Assembly (NCBI RefSeq): GCF_003427025.1
Contig: NZ_QVAI01000007.1
Coordinates: forward strand, 1 to 64,000
From: Jiangella endophytica
GTDB lineage: Bacteria; Actinomycetota; Actinomycetes; Jiangellales; Jiangellaceae
Direction: 5' to 3'
DNA: 64,000 nt
Shown here: piece by piece, positions 19,231-27,996 of the stretch
How the letters are laid out: every line of letters starts with the position of its first letter
Numbering within the stretch: the first letter of the stretch is position 1
Notes under the pieces: model-generated
Seen by the model: only the letters and a program-made list of their open reading frames with translations
Told to the model about the DNA's origin: nothing
Databases searched by the model: none
Program-made: the position numbers and the translations under genes

Positions 19231-20513
19231 AGCAGCCGCTCCCCCTTCAACACCTCGGTAATGAGCGTCGTGGCCTCCTCGGGCGAGGAGTCCGGCGTCA
19301 CGGAGATCGGCGGGTGCCAGGTGTTCTGCAGGCCGGTGGAGACCTCGTTGTAGTAGGGGGTCTGCGGCCGCGGCGCCGCCGCCTCCAGCGACTCCCGGAT
19401 GAGGTCGGCCATCGGGAACGTCTCCTGGACGTCGGGGTCCTCGTACGCCTCGGTGCTGGCCGCCGGGTTGCCGTTGGTGACCATGTAGTAGGCCTGGTTC
19501 TCCGGCTGGACGATGCACTGCGCGGCCTCGATGGCGAAGTCGGGGTGCTCGCTGAACGCGCCGATGCCGAGGCTGATGCCGCCGTATGGAGGACGGGAGT
19601 CCTCGCCCTCGGCGACCGCGGGGTACTGCGCCCAGCCGATGTCGTCGACCAGCGACTGGTCGAGGTTGCCCGCCTCGACGCCGGCCAGCGTGGCCGCCCA
19701 GACGAACGGCCAGTTGACCATGAACGAGCCGCGGTCGCCCTGGAACAGCAGCATCGACGCGTTCTCGTCCTCGTTGGCCAGGCCCGGCCCGCCCAGCCCG
19801 TTGCGGGCGATGTCCTCGATGATCTGCGCCGCGTCGCGCCCGGCGTCGGTCTCGAGGCCGAGCTGCACCTGGTCGGCGGGCGCCTCGGGGTTGTCGATGA
19901 TCTCGCCGCCGGCCGAGGTGACCAGCGCGTTGATCCACACCGTCAAGGCCTCGGCCCGGATGCCCTGAACGCCGAGATACTTGTCCTGCGACTGCGCCGC
20001 GTCGATGATCTGCTGCCAGGTCACCGGTTCGTTCTCGGGGTCCAGCCCGGCGGCCTCGGCGACCGACTTGCGGTACCAGAGCAGCTGGGTGTTGGCCCAG
20101 AACGGGATGGCGACCAGCTCGTCGCGCCAGGTGGCGCCGTCGATGGCGCCCTGCACGACGTTGTCGGTGACCGTCTCGGCGACGTCGTCGGGGATCTCGG
20201 CGAGGAAGCCGGCCTCGGCCAGCTCGGGGATGAACGGCGGGTCGAGGCTGATGATGTCGATGGACGAGTCGTTGGCGGCCAGCCGCCGGGCCAGCTGCTC
20301 GCGCTGCGCCGAGGCCTGGCGCGGCAGCAGCGACGTCTGGATGCGGTATTCACCGTCCGATGCCTCGGTACATCGCTTGGCGAGCTCGGCCTGGCCGCCG
20401 TTGTCGGGGTTGATGTACCACGTCAATGTCGGCGTGGAGTCGTCGCTCCCGCAGGCGGCCAGCCCGGCGAGCACGACGACGGCGGCCGCGACGCTGAGGT
20501 TTCTTCGGCCCAC
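19227..20513 (-). CDS. lpqY: LpqY-like trehalose/sugar-binding lipoprotein
   Basis: About 428 residues from the GTG at 20513, which follows AGGGAGGG. The signal peptide ends in a lipobox (LAGLAAC, Cys21). The mature protein is a type-I sugar binder. From memory, several stretches match mycobacterial LpqY closely: the TSLLPRQASAQREQLARRLAANDSSIDI region, FWANTQLLWYRKSV, the MVNWPFVWAATL segment and a late ETFPMADLIRESLEAAAPRPQTPYYNEVS. LpqY-SugABC in mycobacteria recovers trehalose released during mycolate metabolism. Here the natural ligand is not proven. It heads the operon and is divergent from the spermidine-synthase-like gene. Confidence 0.87.
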   Translation of the reverse strand: MGRRNLSVAAAVVVLAGLAACGSDDSTPTLTWYINPDNGGQAELAKRCTEASDGEYRIQTSLLPRQASAQREQLARRLAANDSSIDIISLDPPFIPELAEAGFLAEIPDDVAETVTDNVVQGAIDGATWRDELVAIPFWANTQLLWYRKSVAEAAGLDPENEPVTWQQIIDAAQSQDKYLGVQGIRAEALTVWINALVTSAGGEIIDNPEAPADQVQLGLETDAGRDAAQIIEDIARNGLGGPGLANEDENASMLLFQGDRGSFMVNWPFVWAATLAGVEAGNLDQSLVDDIGWAQYPAVAEGEDSRPPYGGISLGIGAFSEHPDFAIEAAQCIVQPENQAYYMVTNGNPAASTEAYEDPDVQETFPMADLIRESLEAAAPRPQTPYYNEVSTGLQNTWHPPISVTPDSSPEEATTLITEVLKGERLL

Positions 20514-20629
20514 ATGCCCTCCCTGGAGCAGGCTGCCGCTCCTGGGTGACCGCTGCGTCATCGGAGCGTCAGAGTGTGAGTCGAACTTACGACATCGAGT
20601 GCCGCCGGTCGAGGACATACGGTGTTCTC

Positions 20630-21310
20630 GTGTTCGACGCCCCGCAGACCCTGGTCCGCCACGACGGCGTCGACGGCGAGGTGGTCGTCCGACGCCGCGA
20701 CCAACCCGGCGGGCCGGTCTACGAGCTGATCGTCAACGGCACCTTCCTCATGGACACCGCCGAGACGTCGACGGAGCGCCTGCTGGCGGACCTGCTGCTG
20801 GACCGTCACCGGCAGCCGTCCGCGGTCCTGGTGGCCGGGCTCGGCTTCGGCTTCACCGCCGGGTCGCTGCTGGCCGACGCGCGAGTACGGCGGGTCGACG
20901 TCGTCGAGATCGAGCCCACGCTGGTGGACGTGCTGCGAAGCGGCGTCGTGCCGGGGCTGGACGCCGTCATCGCGGACTCACGGGTGCGGATCGTGGTCGA
21001 CGACGTCCGCGCGATGCTGCCGGCGGCGCCGCCGTCGACGTACGACGGCATCCTGCTCGACGTCGACAACGGGCCGCACTTCCTCGCCCATCAGGGCAAC
21101 GCCGAGGTGTACGAGCGCCCGCTGCTCTCCGCCGCCGCCCGGGCGCTGCGCCCGGGCGGCCTGCTGGCGGTCTGGTCGGCGACGCCGGCGCCGGTGCTGG
21201 CCGGCGTGCTGGCCGATGCCGTCGGCGACGTCGAGCAGGTGGTGCGCACCGTCCGGCGCGAGAGCCGCGACGTCGACTACCACGTGTACGTCGCGCACCG
21301 CCCGGAATGA
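20630..21310 (+). CDS. Spermidine-synthase-like SAM-fold protein
   Basis: About 226 residues from GTG at 20630; an in-frame GTG at 20576 is the alternative, and neither has a strong ribosome site. It has the Rossmann methyltransferase core of spermidine synthases: VAGLGFGFTAGSLLADARVRRVDVVEIEPTLVDVL, DDVRAMLPAAPPSTYDGILLDVDNGP and LRPGGLLAVWSA. Polyamine-synthase catalytic motifs are not clearly intact, so it may be a spermidine-synthase-fold protein of other function, as is frequent in actinobacteria. Its stop codon is supplied by the outer end of the inverted-repeat element at 21303-21485, which could have reshaped its C-terminus. Confidence 0.7.
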   Translation: MFDAPQTLVRHDGVDGEVVVRRRDQPGGPVYELIVNGTFLMDTAETSTERLLADLLLDRHRQPSAVLVAGLGFGFTAGSLLADARVRRVDVVEIEPTLVDVLRSGVVPGLDAVIADSRVRIVVDDVRAMLPAAPPSTYDGILLDVDNGPHFLAHQGNAEVYERPLLSAAARALRPGGLLAVWSATPAPVLAGVLADAVGDVEQVVRTVRRESRDVDYHVYVAHRPE

Positions 21311-21485
21311 TCACGTTAAGTGGGTCTCTGCCCGCTCCACCGGGCATGCATTCCTGGTGAAGCGGGAGGACGCCTGGTAGAGGGCGGGCAATCGCTTTCC
21401 CGGGCCCGACCCAGGCGAGTTCACGCCTCACTAGGCGTGCATGCCCGGTGGAGCGTGAAGGCACCCCCTTAACGTGATCATTCCC
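21303..21485. repeat. Large imperfect inverted-repeat element with 65-bp arms
   Basis: The left arm is 21303-21367 and the right arm 21421-21485. By eye the arms match at about 54 of 65 positions in inverted orientation. Outer ends read GGAATGATCACGTTAAG on both sides, and both arms share the internal CGCTCCACCGGGCATGCA. The 53-base centre holds a further CG-rich stretch. It sits between two convergent genes, contains no ORF, and can fold as one long hairpin. A related single arm occurs at 27058-27122. It could be a MITE-like or REP-like unit that also acts as a bidirectional terminator. Confidence 0.75.
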
Positions 21486-21499
21486 AGGGGAGCGGCGCG

Positions 21500-22294
21500 T
21501 CAGGCCGGCACGCCGCGCGCCTCCAGCGCGTCCTCGACGATGCGCAGGCCGGACAGGCCCGGCATCCGCCCGATGTGCTCGTCGATGCTGCGCGCCGCGC
21601 GCCGGCCGTCCGGGCCGCTCATGAGATGGCGCAGCACGTGCCGCACCTCCGTCTCGGCCATGACGCCGGAGCCGACCGGGCCCCAGAACTTCCGCAGCGC
21701 GAACCAGGCGATCTTCTGCGCCTTCCTGCTGCGGGCCAGCCGGTCGCGGGCCTGGGTGGCGTAGAACGCGACGTGCCGCGCCTCCTGCTTCGCGATGCGC
21801 TGGAGCAGCTCGGCGAGGACGGGGTGCTTCTCCAGCTGGGCCAGCCGGTTGTACGCCGTGATCGCCGACCACTCGTTGGCCGCGCCCCAGATCATGTGGA
21901 CGGCCACGAAGTCCTGGCCGACCACGTTGGCCAGCAGGGACTGCTTGATCGGGTCGAGTTTGTCGCGCCAGCCCATCTTCAGCCGGGTCGCCTTGAGGTG
22001 GTCGTAGTCGATGGTCTGGCCGTGCAGCTCCAGCACCTCGGCGAGCGCCTCGCCGTGCCAGAACTCCTCCATGTTCCACATGGTCATGAACGCCGTGACC
22101 TGCGGATCCTTGTGCGACGGCGTGACGAGCATGTCGCGCAGGTAGCAGACGGTGTGGTACTCGACGTCGCACATGTAGCGGAGGCTGCGCAACGTCTCGG
22201 GCGGCAGGGGGTCGGTCCGGAACTCGTGCAGCGGCAGGTCCTGCCATTGCACGGCGCGGGACGTTCGGGTGTAGTCGCGGATGTCGAAGGCCAT
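21500..22294 (-). CDS. Ferritin-like diiron protein (acyl-ACP desaturase / R2-like fold)
   Basis: 264 residues, all helical with no signal peptide. Putative metal ligands fall in a diiron four-helix pattern: Glu45 (DVEYHTV), Glu77 and His80 (MEEFWHGEAL), Glu in ANEWSAITAYN and Glu/His in KQEARHVAFYATQARD. This resembles the acyl-ACP desaturase or R2-like branch of the ferritin-like superfamily. The substrate is unknown. Upstream is an AT-richer region with two short inverted repeats (22377-22404) that could be an operator. It is a monocistronic unit, convergent with the spermidine-synthase-like gene across the repeat element. Confidence 0.72.
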   Translation of the reverse strand: MAFDIRDYTRTSRAVQWQDLPLHEFRTDPLPPETLRSLRYMCDVEYHTVCYLRDMLVTPSHKDPQVTAFMTMWNMEEFWHGEALAEVLELHGQTIDYDHLKATRLKMGWRDKLDPIKQSLLANVVGQDFVAVHMIWGAANEWSAITAYNRLAQLEKHPVLAELLQRIAKQEARHVAFYATQARDRLARSRKAQKIAWFALRKFWGPVGSGVMAETEVRHVLRHLMSGPDGRRAARSIDEHIGRMPGLSGLRIVEDALEARGVPA

Positions 22295-22376
22295 GTCGTG
22301 CCGGGGCGACGTGCCGCGGTGGGGGTGCCCGCCCCGTCCCTCCCTGGGTCCTCGTAAAACGAAGGCTCATTCTTTA

Positions 22377-22404
22377 TAGGCCGAGTATGCCTACCTCACA
22401 TACT
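22377..22404. promoter_or_regulatory. Overlapping short inverted repeats, possible operator
   Basis: TAGGC-N7-GCCTA at 22377-22393 overlaps AGTATG-N9-CATACT at 22384-22404. They lie in the AT-richest part of the 259-base gap between the diiron protein and fumC. The reverse strand reads TATAAAGAATGAG beside them, which could be a -10 region for the leftward gene. An iron- or redox-responsive repressor is conceivable but unproven. Confidence 0.35.
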
Positions 22405-22553
22405 GCATGGCAATGTGCCGTCGATCACTCGGATATCCCCCGATCTGGACCCGGACACGGGGTCACCCGAGGGGGTACGCGACGGCGCGGCGACCACGTC
22501 CGGGGGAGCACCCCGGGACACCACGGGCACGCCCGGTCGACCATGATGGGCAC

Positions 22554-23954
22554 ATGAGCGACCAGGAGTACCGCATCGAACACGACACCATGGGCGAGGT
22601 ACGGGTTCCCGCGGCGGCGAAGTACCGCGCGCAGACCCAGCGCGCCGTCGAGAACTTCCCGATCTCCGGCACGCCGATCGAGGGTGCGCTCATCCGCGCG
22701 CTGGCCTCGATCAAGGGCGCGGCGGCCCAGGTCAACGCCGAGCTCGGGGTGCTCGACGGCGACATCGCGAAGGCCATCCAGGAGGCCGCGGCCGACGTCG
22801 CGAACGGCGACCACGACCCCCACTTCCCCATCGACGTCTTCCAGACCGGGTCCGGCACGTCGAGCAACATGAACACCAACGAGGTCATCGCCACGATCGC
22901 CACCGAGCGGCTGGGCCGGCCCGTGCACCCGAACGACCACGTCAACGCGTCGCAGTCGAGCAATGACGTGTTCCCCACGGCCATTCACATCGCCGCCACG
23001 CGCGCCGTGGTGGAGGACCTCATCCCGGCGCTGCGACACCTCGAGGGCGAACTCTCGCGCAAGGCCGTCGAGTTCGTCTCGGTCGTCAAGAGCGGGCGCA
23101 CGCACCTGATGGACGCCACCCCGGTCACGCTCGGCCAAGAGTTCGGCGGCTACGCGGCCCAGGTCTCCTACGGCGTCGAGCGGCTCGAGGCCGTGCTGCC
23201 GCGGGTCGCCGAGGTCCCGCTGGGCGGCACCGCCGTCGGCACCGGCATCAACACGCCGCCCGGGTTCGCCTCGGCCGTCATCGGGCGCATCGCCACCGAC
23301 TCCGGGCTGCTGTTCACCGAGGCCCGCAACCACTTCGAGGCGCAGGGCGCCCGCGACGGCCTGGTCGAGCTGTCCGGACAGCTGCGCACCATCGCGGTGT
23401 CGCTCTACAAGATCTCCAACGACGTCCGCTGGATGGGCTCGGGCCCGCGTGCCGGCCTGGCCGAGATCGCGCTGCCCGACCTCCAGCCCGGCTCGTCGAT
23501 CATGCCGGGCAAGGTGAACCCGGTCATCCCCGAAGCGCTGTGCATGGTGTCGGCCCAGGTGGTCGGCAACGACGCCACGGTGGCGTTCGCGGGCGCGGCC
23601 GGCAACTTCGAGCTCAACGTCATGCTGCCGGTCATCGCGCGCAACGTGCTCGAGTCGGTCCGGTTGCTGGCCAACATCTCGCGGCTGTTCGCCGACCGGT
23701 GTGTCGCCGGCATCGAGGCCAACGAGGAGCGCTGCCGCGAGTACGCCGAGTCGTCGCCGTCCATCGTCACGCCGCTGAACCGCTACATCGGCTACGAAGA
23801 GGCGGCCAAGGTCGCCAAGCAGGCGCTGTCCGAGCGGAAGACCATCCGCGAGGTCGTCGTCGAGCGCGGCTACGTCGCCGACGGCAAGCTCTCCGAGGAC
23901 CAGCTGGACCAGGCGCTCGACGTGCTGAGCATGACCCGCCCGCCGTCCGCCTGA
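22554..23954 (+). CDS. fumC: Class II fumarate hydratase
   Basis: About 466 residues from ATG at 22554. It catalyses reversible hydration of fumarate to malate in the TCA cycle. Landmarks are [35 protein letters not shown] at the N-terminus, [25 protein letters not shown], the active-site [17 protein letters not shown] and the mobile loop [15 protein letters not shown]. This superfamily also holds ASL and aspartase, but the [14 protein letters not shown] combination with KYRAQTQRA favours fumarase. A strong terminator hairpin follows at 23972-24007. In related actinobacteria a fumarase is close to xseAB and DUF4245; here about 16 kb separates them. Confidence 0.96.
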   Translation: MSDQEYRIEHDTMGEVRVPAAAKYRAQTQRAVENFPISGTPIEGALIRALASIKGAAAQVNAELGVLDGDIAKAIQEAAADVANGDHDPHFPIDVFQTGSGTSSNMNTNEVIATIATERLGRPVHPNDHVNASQSSNDVFPTAIHIAATRAVVEDLIPALRHLEGELSRKAVEFVSVVKSGRTHLMDATPVTLGQEFGGYAAQVSYGVERLEAVLPRVAEVPLGGTAVGTGINTPPGFASAVIGRIATDSGLLFTEARNHFEAQGARDGLVELSGQLRTIAVSLYKISNDVRWMGSGPRAGLAEIALPDLQPGSSIMPGKVNPVIPEALCMVSAQVVGNDATVAFAGAAGNFELNVMLPVIARNVLESVRLLANISRLFADRCVAGIEANEERCREYAESSPSIVTPLNRYIGYEEAAKVAKQALSERKTIREVVVERGYVADGKLSEDQLDQALDVLSMTRPPSA

Positions 23955-23971
23955 CCCGTCCCCTGACGACA

Positions 23972-24007
23972 CGAACCCCCGGCACCGGGTGCGGTGCCGG
24001 GGGTTCG
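23972..24007. terminator. Bidirectional intrinsic terminator after fumC
   Basis: CGAACCCCCGGCACCG pairs perfectly with CGGTGCCGGGGGTTCG around a GGTG loop. It lies 17 bases after the fumC stop and 20 bases before the stop of the convergent cell-wall gene, so it can serve both. Confidence 0.85.
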
Positions 24008-24026
24008 TCGTTGCTGCTGCCGGCCG

Positions 24027-24707
24027 TCAGTACCAGCCGACGGACTCAGAGTGCGCCCACGCGCCGCACGGGTCGCCGTACCGGCCCTCGATGTACCAGA
24101 GACCCCACTCGATCTGGGTCACCGGGTTGCTGAGGTAGTCGTCGCCGAACCGGGACATCTTCTCCGGCGGCAGCGACTGCGGGATGCCGTACGCCCCGGA
24201 CGACGGGTTCTCGGCCGTGTGCCGCCAGTTGGACTCGCGGGTCCACAGGTTGTCGAGGCACTGGAACTGGTCGTCGCCCCAGCCGTAGTCGGCCATGAGG
24301 GTGCGGGCGGCCGACTGCGGGTCCTCGACGGCGCGCTCCAGCGACCGGGCGGCCTCCTCGGCCGCGGCCTGACGGGCGGCTTCCGCGGCGGCGGCCGCTT
24401 CGGCCTCGGCCTTCGCCTTGGCTTCGGCTTCCGCCTTGGCCTGGGCGGCCTCGGCCTCGGCCTGCACCTGCGCCTGGGCGGCCGCGGCGAGGTCCTCCTC
24501 CAGGGAGGGCCGGTCCGGCTCGGCGGCCCGGGCGCCGACCTGAGGAAGCGTCAGCTGTTGTTGCTGCTGCTGCGTGCTCAACGCGGTGGTTCCGGAGCCG
24601 GGGGAATCGACGAGCCACCCGGTGAGAAGGGTGGCGAGGACGGTGATCGATGCGAGGATGCCGAGGCCTGCTGCGACTCGGCGCAGGCGCCTGCGTCTTC
24701 GATGCAC
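24027..24707 (-). CDS. Lytic transglycosylase / Rpf-like cell-wall protein
   Basis: About 226 residues from GTG at 24707, with GGAAGG upstream. A basic N-terminus and a transmembrane or uncleaved signal helix (VAAGLGILASITVLATLLTGWL) come first. Next is a ~60-residue Ala/Glu/Lys coiled region (AQVQAEAEAAQAKAEAEAKAK). The C-terminal domain (about 140-226) reads as a goose-lysozyme/SLT-like fold: FQCLDNLWTRESNWRHTAENPSSGAYGIPQSLPPEKM, with the candidate catalytic Glu in TRESNW, and ends VTQIEWGLWYIEGRYGDPCGAWAHSESVGWY. This architecture is very common in actinobacteria and cleaves peptidoglycan outside the cell. I looked for a ydaO-type riboswitch upstream and did not find a convincing one. Confidence 0.87.
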   Translation of the reverse strand: MHRRRRRLRRVAAGLGILASITVLATLLTGWLVDSPGSGTTALSTQQQQQQLTLPQVGARAAEPDRPSLEEDLAAAAQAQVQAEAEAAQAKAEAEAKAKAEAEAAAAAEAARQAAAEEAARSLERAVEDPQSAARTLMADYGWGDDQFQCLDNLWTRESNWRHTAENPSSGAYGIPQSLPPEKMSRFGDDYLSNPVTQIEWGLWYIEGRYGDPCGAWAHSESVGWY

Positions 24708-24883
24708 GAGCGGGGGTACCTTCCTGTTGGGCCCCACCACCCTGCAATGGAATCGTGATCGTTGCCAACTCGACGGCGTGTCACACGGGCCATCGTGACG
24801 CTCCACGGCTATGCAGGGACGCTCCGCGCGAACTGACGCGGACTCCGTCGATTTGTGCCGGTTTCATGCGGCCTGAACAGCGA

Positions 24884-24929
24884 GAACTCCCGTGTCACCG
24901 AACCGGCGGATCCGGCGACACGGGAGTTC
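24884..24929 (-). terminator. Hairpin terminator after phoH
   Basis: GAACTCCCGTGTC pairs with GACACGGGAGTTC across a 20-base loop, giving a 13-bp stem. It lies just past the PhoH-protein stop codon. There is no U-tract, as is normal in GC-rich actinobacteria. Confidence 0.7.
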
Positions 24930-24966
24930 CGGAAATAGCTGACGAGTCAACGAAATGAGACGTCGC

Positions 24967-26310
24967 TCACCCGGGCGTGCGCTCCAGCATCTCGGTGACC
25001 AGGGCGGCGATCGGGGACCGCTCCGACCGGGTCAGCGTGATGTGCGCGAACAACGGGTGCCCCTTGAGCTTCTCCGCCACTGCGACGACGCCGTCGTGCC
25101 GGCCGACGCGAAGGTTGTCGCGCTGCCCGACGTCGTGCGTCAGGACGACGCGGGAGTTGCTGCCGATGCGCGACAGGACGGTCAGCAGCACGTTGCGCTC
25201 CAGCGACTGCGCCTCGTCGACGATGACGAAGGCGTCGTGCAGCGACCGGCCGCGGATGTGGGTCAGCGGCAGCACCTCGAGCATGCCCCGCTCGACCACC
25301 TCGTCGATGACGTCCTGCGTGGTCAGCGCGCCGAGGGTGTCGAAGACCGCCTGCGCCCAGGGGTTCATCTTCTCCGACTCGCTGCCCGGCAGGTAGCCGA
25401 GGTCCTGGCCGCCGACCGCGTACAGCGGCCGGAACACGACGACCTTCTTGTGCAGCCGGCGCTCCATGACCGCCTCGAGGCCGGCGCACAACGCCAGCGC
25501 CGACTTGCCCGTGCCGGCCCGCCCGCCCATGGAGACGATGCCGACCTCCTCGTCGAGCAGCAGGTCGAGTGCGATGCGCTGCTCGGCGGACCGTCCGTGC
25601 AGCCCGAACGCCTCACGGTCGCCGCGGACCAGCTTGATCCGTTTGTCCGCCGTCATGCGCCCCAGGCCGCTGCCGCGCTCGCTGTGCAGCACCAGGCCCG
25701 TGTGGCAGGGCAGCTCGCGCGCCTCCTCGAGGTCGGCGTACCCGTTCTCGTACAGCTCGTCGAGCAGGCTGCCGGCCACCTCGAGCTCGGCCATTCCCGT
25801 CCATCCGGACTCGATGACCGTCTCGGCGCGGTACTCCTCGGCGTGCAGCCCGACCGAGGACGCCTTGACCCGCATGGGCAGGTCCTTCGACACCAGCGTC
25901 ACATCGTGGCCCTCGGCGGCCAGGTTGCGGGCCACCGCGAGGATGCGGGAGTCGTTGTCGCCGAGCCGGAACCCGGCCGGCAGCACCTCGGGATCGGTGT
26001 GATTGAGCTCCACGCGCACCGTGCCGTCGTCGTCGCCGACCGGTATGGGGTCGTCGAGGCGCCCATGCTCCACCCGCTTCTCGTCGAGCAGCCGCAATGC
26101 TGCTCGCGCGAAATATCCCAGCTCGGGATGGTGGCGCTTGGCCTCGAGTTCGGTGATCACCACGATCGGCAGGACGACCTCGTGCTCCGCGAAGCGGAGA
26201 ATCGCGTACGGGTCGGCCAGCAGCACGCTCGTATCGAGCACGTAGGTGCGGCGAGCCGGCTCCTGCCGGGTGGTGCGACGACGGGGGTTCTGATTCTTGG
26301 AAGCGGCCAC
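24967..26310 (-). CDS. phoH2: PIN domain-PhoH family ATPase (PhoH2)
   Basis: About 447 residues. GTG at 26310 follows GGGAGA. The N-terminal PIN domain (~15-150) has acidic residues in [22 protein letters not shown] and [16 protein letters not shown] PhoH helicase-like ATPase follows, with Walker [17 protein letters not shown] and a Walker B-like [12 protein letters not shown]. PhoH2 proteins of mycobacteria act as RNA helicase-RNases, often coupled to an antitoxin-like phoAT gene. No such small upstream gene is visible here; upstream is a long non-coding tract. A substrate-specific role in RNA decay is likely. Confidence 0.92.
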   Translation of the reverse strand: MAASKNQNPRRRTTRQEPARRTYVLDTSVLLADPYAILRFAEHEVVLPIVVITELEAKRHHPELGYFARAALRLLDEKRVEHGRLDDPIPVGDDDGTVRVELNHTDPEVLPAGFRLGDNDSRILAVARNLAAEGHDVTLVSKDLPMRVKASSVGLHAEEYRAETVIESGWTGMAELEVAGSLLDELYENGYADLEEARELPCHTGLVLHSERGSGLGRMTADKRIKLVRGDREAFGLHGRSAEQRIALDLLLDEEVGIVSMGGRAGTGKSALALCAGLEAVMERRLHKKVVVFRPLYAVGGQDLGYLPGSESEKMNPWAQAVFDTLGALTTQDVIDEVVERGMLEVLPLTHIRGRSLHDAFVIVDEAQSLERNVLLTVLSRIGSNSRVVLTHDVGQRDNLRVGRHDGVVAVAEKLKGHPLFAHITLTRSERSPIAALVTEMLERTPG

Positions 26311-26337
26311 GTCCGTCTCCCTCACGCCTGAGTGCAC

Positions 26338-27250
26338 CCTGACGGATCAGGCGTCTGTGTCGCGCGGAGTGCCGGGACCGAGCCCACTGGGCCGGGTGCC
26401 GGCCCTCCGTTCGCGCCATGGTGTCAGCACGTAGGACGGGCCTCCCGGACGGCCGGCTACTCACCGTCCGCCACTGCCAAGATTACCGCCAGGCATGATC
26501 CGAGCGATAGGACACGCCTTAACGGCCCGTGAACGATGTGTTTCGCCGGTCGGCGCTCTGGCCGGACGGATCGGCCGGACAAGCGGTCGATCGTGCGCAT
26601 TCTCCGCACACGGTGCGGTATCGCCGCTGGTTGTCCTGGTTCCGGATCGGGCTGAATCGTTCGGTGAGGCAGATGCCCCGTCCAAGCGACTCGGGTCGGC
26701 TGGTCGGCCTGGCGCACTCGATCGGCCATGCGGACTCGTTGGCTCGGCCGGCCTGGTCGGCCGGCCTGGTCGGCCGGCGTTCCGTGGGCCGGGTGGACGT
26801 TCATTGGGTTCGCGCCGCTCGCCGTCCCCCTGCTGCCCATGTTCTCAGCCGCGCAACCGCGCCTCCAGCGGACCATTGGGCGCTTCGCGCCGGCGAAGGA
26901 CCGCTTGACCCGCGATTCCGCGGCCAAGAACCTGGCAGCTATCAGGGGGACGGGGCGAGTCTGGACACACCTCGGGCTCCGCTGGCGTGGTCCAGGCCCG
27001 CCCGCCGACCCCGACCCGTGGCCCCACACGACCGCCGTCCCCGGGCCAACCCTCCCGGAAATGATCACGTTCAGCAGGTGTGCTCACGCTCCATCAGGCA
27101 TGCATGCCTCGCAGAGCGAACACAGTCCTAGGCATGGCCCCCGAATCGCCGGAAAATCTCACAGCATGGACACCGATGACAGGCCGGCGGACGACAGAAC
27201 CGCGGCCGCCTGGAGAACGGCGACACCGGGCCCCGGGCGCGACCGGCCGG
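26338..27250. other. 0.9 kb non-coding tract with short repeats
   Basis: No ORF in this stretch has plausible start context, codon bias or recognisable protein motifs. It contains the upstream region of phoH2, three near-tandem copies of GGCCTGGTCGGCC-type sequence around 26745-26775, and the single repeat arm at 27058-27122. Base composition and the lack of a conserved frame suggest degraded sequence or an untranslated regulatory or structured region. I see no tRNA or known ncRNA. Confidence 0.5.
27058..27122. repeat. Single arm related to the 21.3-21.5 kb inverted repeat
   Basis: The stretch begins GGAAATGATCACGTTCAG and includes CACGCTCCATCAGGCATGCA, aligning across its length with the right arm of the element at 21303-21485. 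Its centre is a perfect 14-bp palindrome, AGGCATGCATGCCT at 27096-27109. A matching opposite arm is not visible nearby, so this looks like a solo or partial copy. Confidence 0.65.
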
Positions 27251-27754
27251 TCAGGTCGCGTCGCGCTCGCGGTCGCGGTCGCGGTCGCGGGCGGCTTTGT
27301 AGGCCTCCCAGTCCCCGTACATCTTCTGGTGGTAGGTCTCGAGCCACTCGAAGTAGTCGTGCATGTTCTCCATGCGCTTCCGGACGAGCTCATTCTCCGG
27401 TTCCAACGCGGCGAGGACGGAGTTGGCGAGCCTTCGGCGAAGGGCGAAGAAGCGGTGCTCCGAGGAGAGGAAGGCGCCCCAGACATCCTCGTCGGCGCGA
27501 TAGAAGTGGCTGCGGGAGCCGGCGACGGGAACGCGGCGAATGAAGCCTGGGTCGGACAGCGCCCGCGTGGCGGAGGAGATCGAGCCGGCGCTGGCGCCGA
27601 GCTCGCTCATCAGCTCAGCGGTCGAGACGTACGGCGCTGTGCTGAGCATGAGGTATCCGAGGACGCGGCCGTCCATACGGCGATGTCCCAGTTTCTCGAA
27701 GAGCAGCCCCAGCTCCTCGACGAAGAAGTCGAGTCGCGCCGCATCGTCCGCCAT
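27251..27754 (-). CDS. GbsR/MarR-type transcriptional regulator
   Basis: About 167 residues. The ATG at 27754 has an excellent GAGGGAGG site. It has a winged-helix core typical of the GbsR branch of the MarR superfamily: FVEELGLLFEKLGHRRMDGRVLGYLMLSTAPYVSTAELMSELGASAGSISSATRALSDPGFIRRV. The C-terminus is helical, with an odd Arg/Asp-rich end (KAARDRDRDRERDAT) encoded by a GC repeat. Divergence from the oligopeptide operon across an AT-rich gap with inverted repeats suggests it controls that operon and itself. The effector is unknown. Confidence 0.85.
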   Translation of the reverse strand: MADDAARLDFFVEELGLLFEKLGHRRMDGRVLGYLMLSTAPYVSTAELMSELGASAGSISSATRALSDPGFIRRVPVAGSRSHFYRADEDVWGAFLSSEHRFFALRRRLANSVLAALEPENELVRKRMENMHDYFEWLETYHQKMYGDWEAYKAARDRDRDRERDAT

Positions 27755-27882
27755 GAAACCTCCCTCGGCCCACATGGTGGGCCATGACCACCGGCGACCG
27801 CCAGTAGGCGGCGACAGCGCAGGCCAACGGCGTTCGGGGCATGTGCCGCCCGTCGACGCCGGCTGTAAAGTCTCAGTAACTT

Positions 27883-27936
27883 CTGAAACTTCGGACAGAA
27901 TATCTCTTGCTTGAAAGTTCAGCGTGTCACTAGATT
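27883..27936 (+). promoter_or_regulatory. Inverted repeat and putative promoter of the peptide-uptake operon
   Basis: CTGAAACTTC (27883-27892) and GAAAGTTCAG (27913-27922) form an 8/10 inverted repeat, and ACTTC also recurs just upstream. A possible promoter is TTGCTT at 27907-27912, an 18-base spacer and TAGATT at 27931-27936. The segment is much AT-richer than its surroundings. It fits an operator for the divergent GbsR/MarR-type regulator. This assignment is inference. Confidence 0.45.
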
Positions 27937-27996
27937 CACCCACACTTCAAGCGAACGGGCACCGAGACTGCCCGCGGCACACCCCGAGAGGTGACC

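Noticed and set aside
24708..24966. Possible ydaO (c-di-AMP) riboswitch upstream of the cell-wall lytic protein
   Set aside because: Such riboswitches precede Rpf-like genes in relatives, but I could not match conserved core sequences; only the phoH2 terminator hairpin is clear.
24955..26331. Long plus-strand ORF opposite phoH2
   Set aside because: Composition is that of an antisense frame; PIN and PhoH motifs on the minus strand are unambiguous.
26457..27131. ORFs in the non-coding tract (both strands)
   Set aside because: No ribosome sites, no codon bias, no motifs, and mutually overlapping frames.
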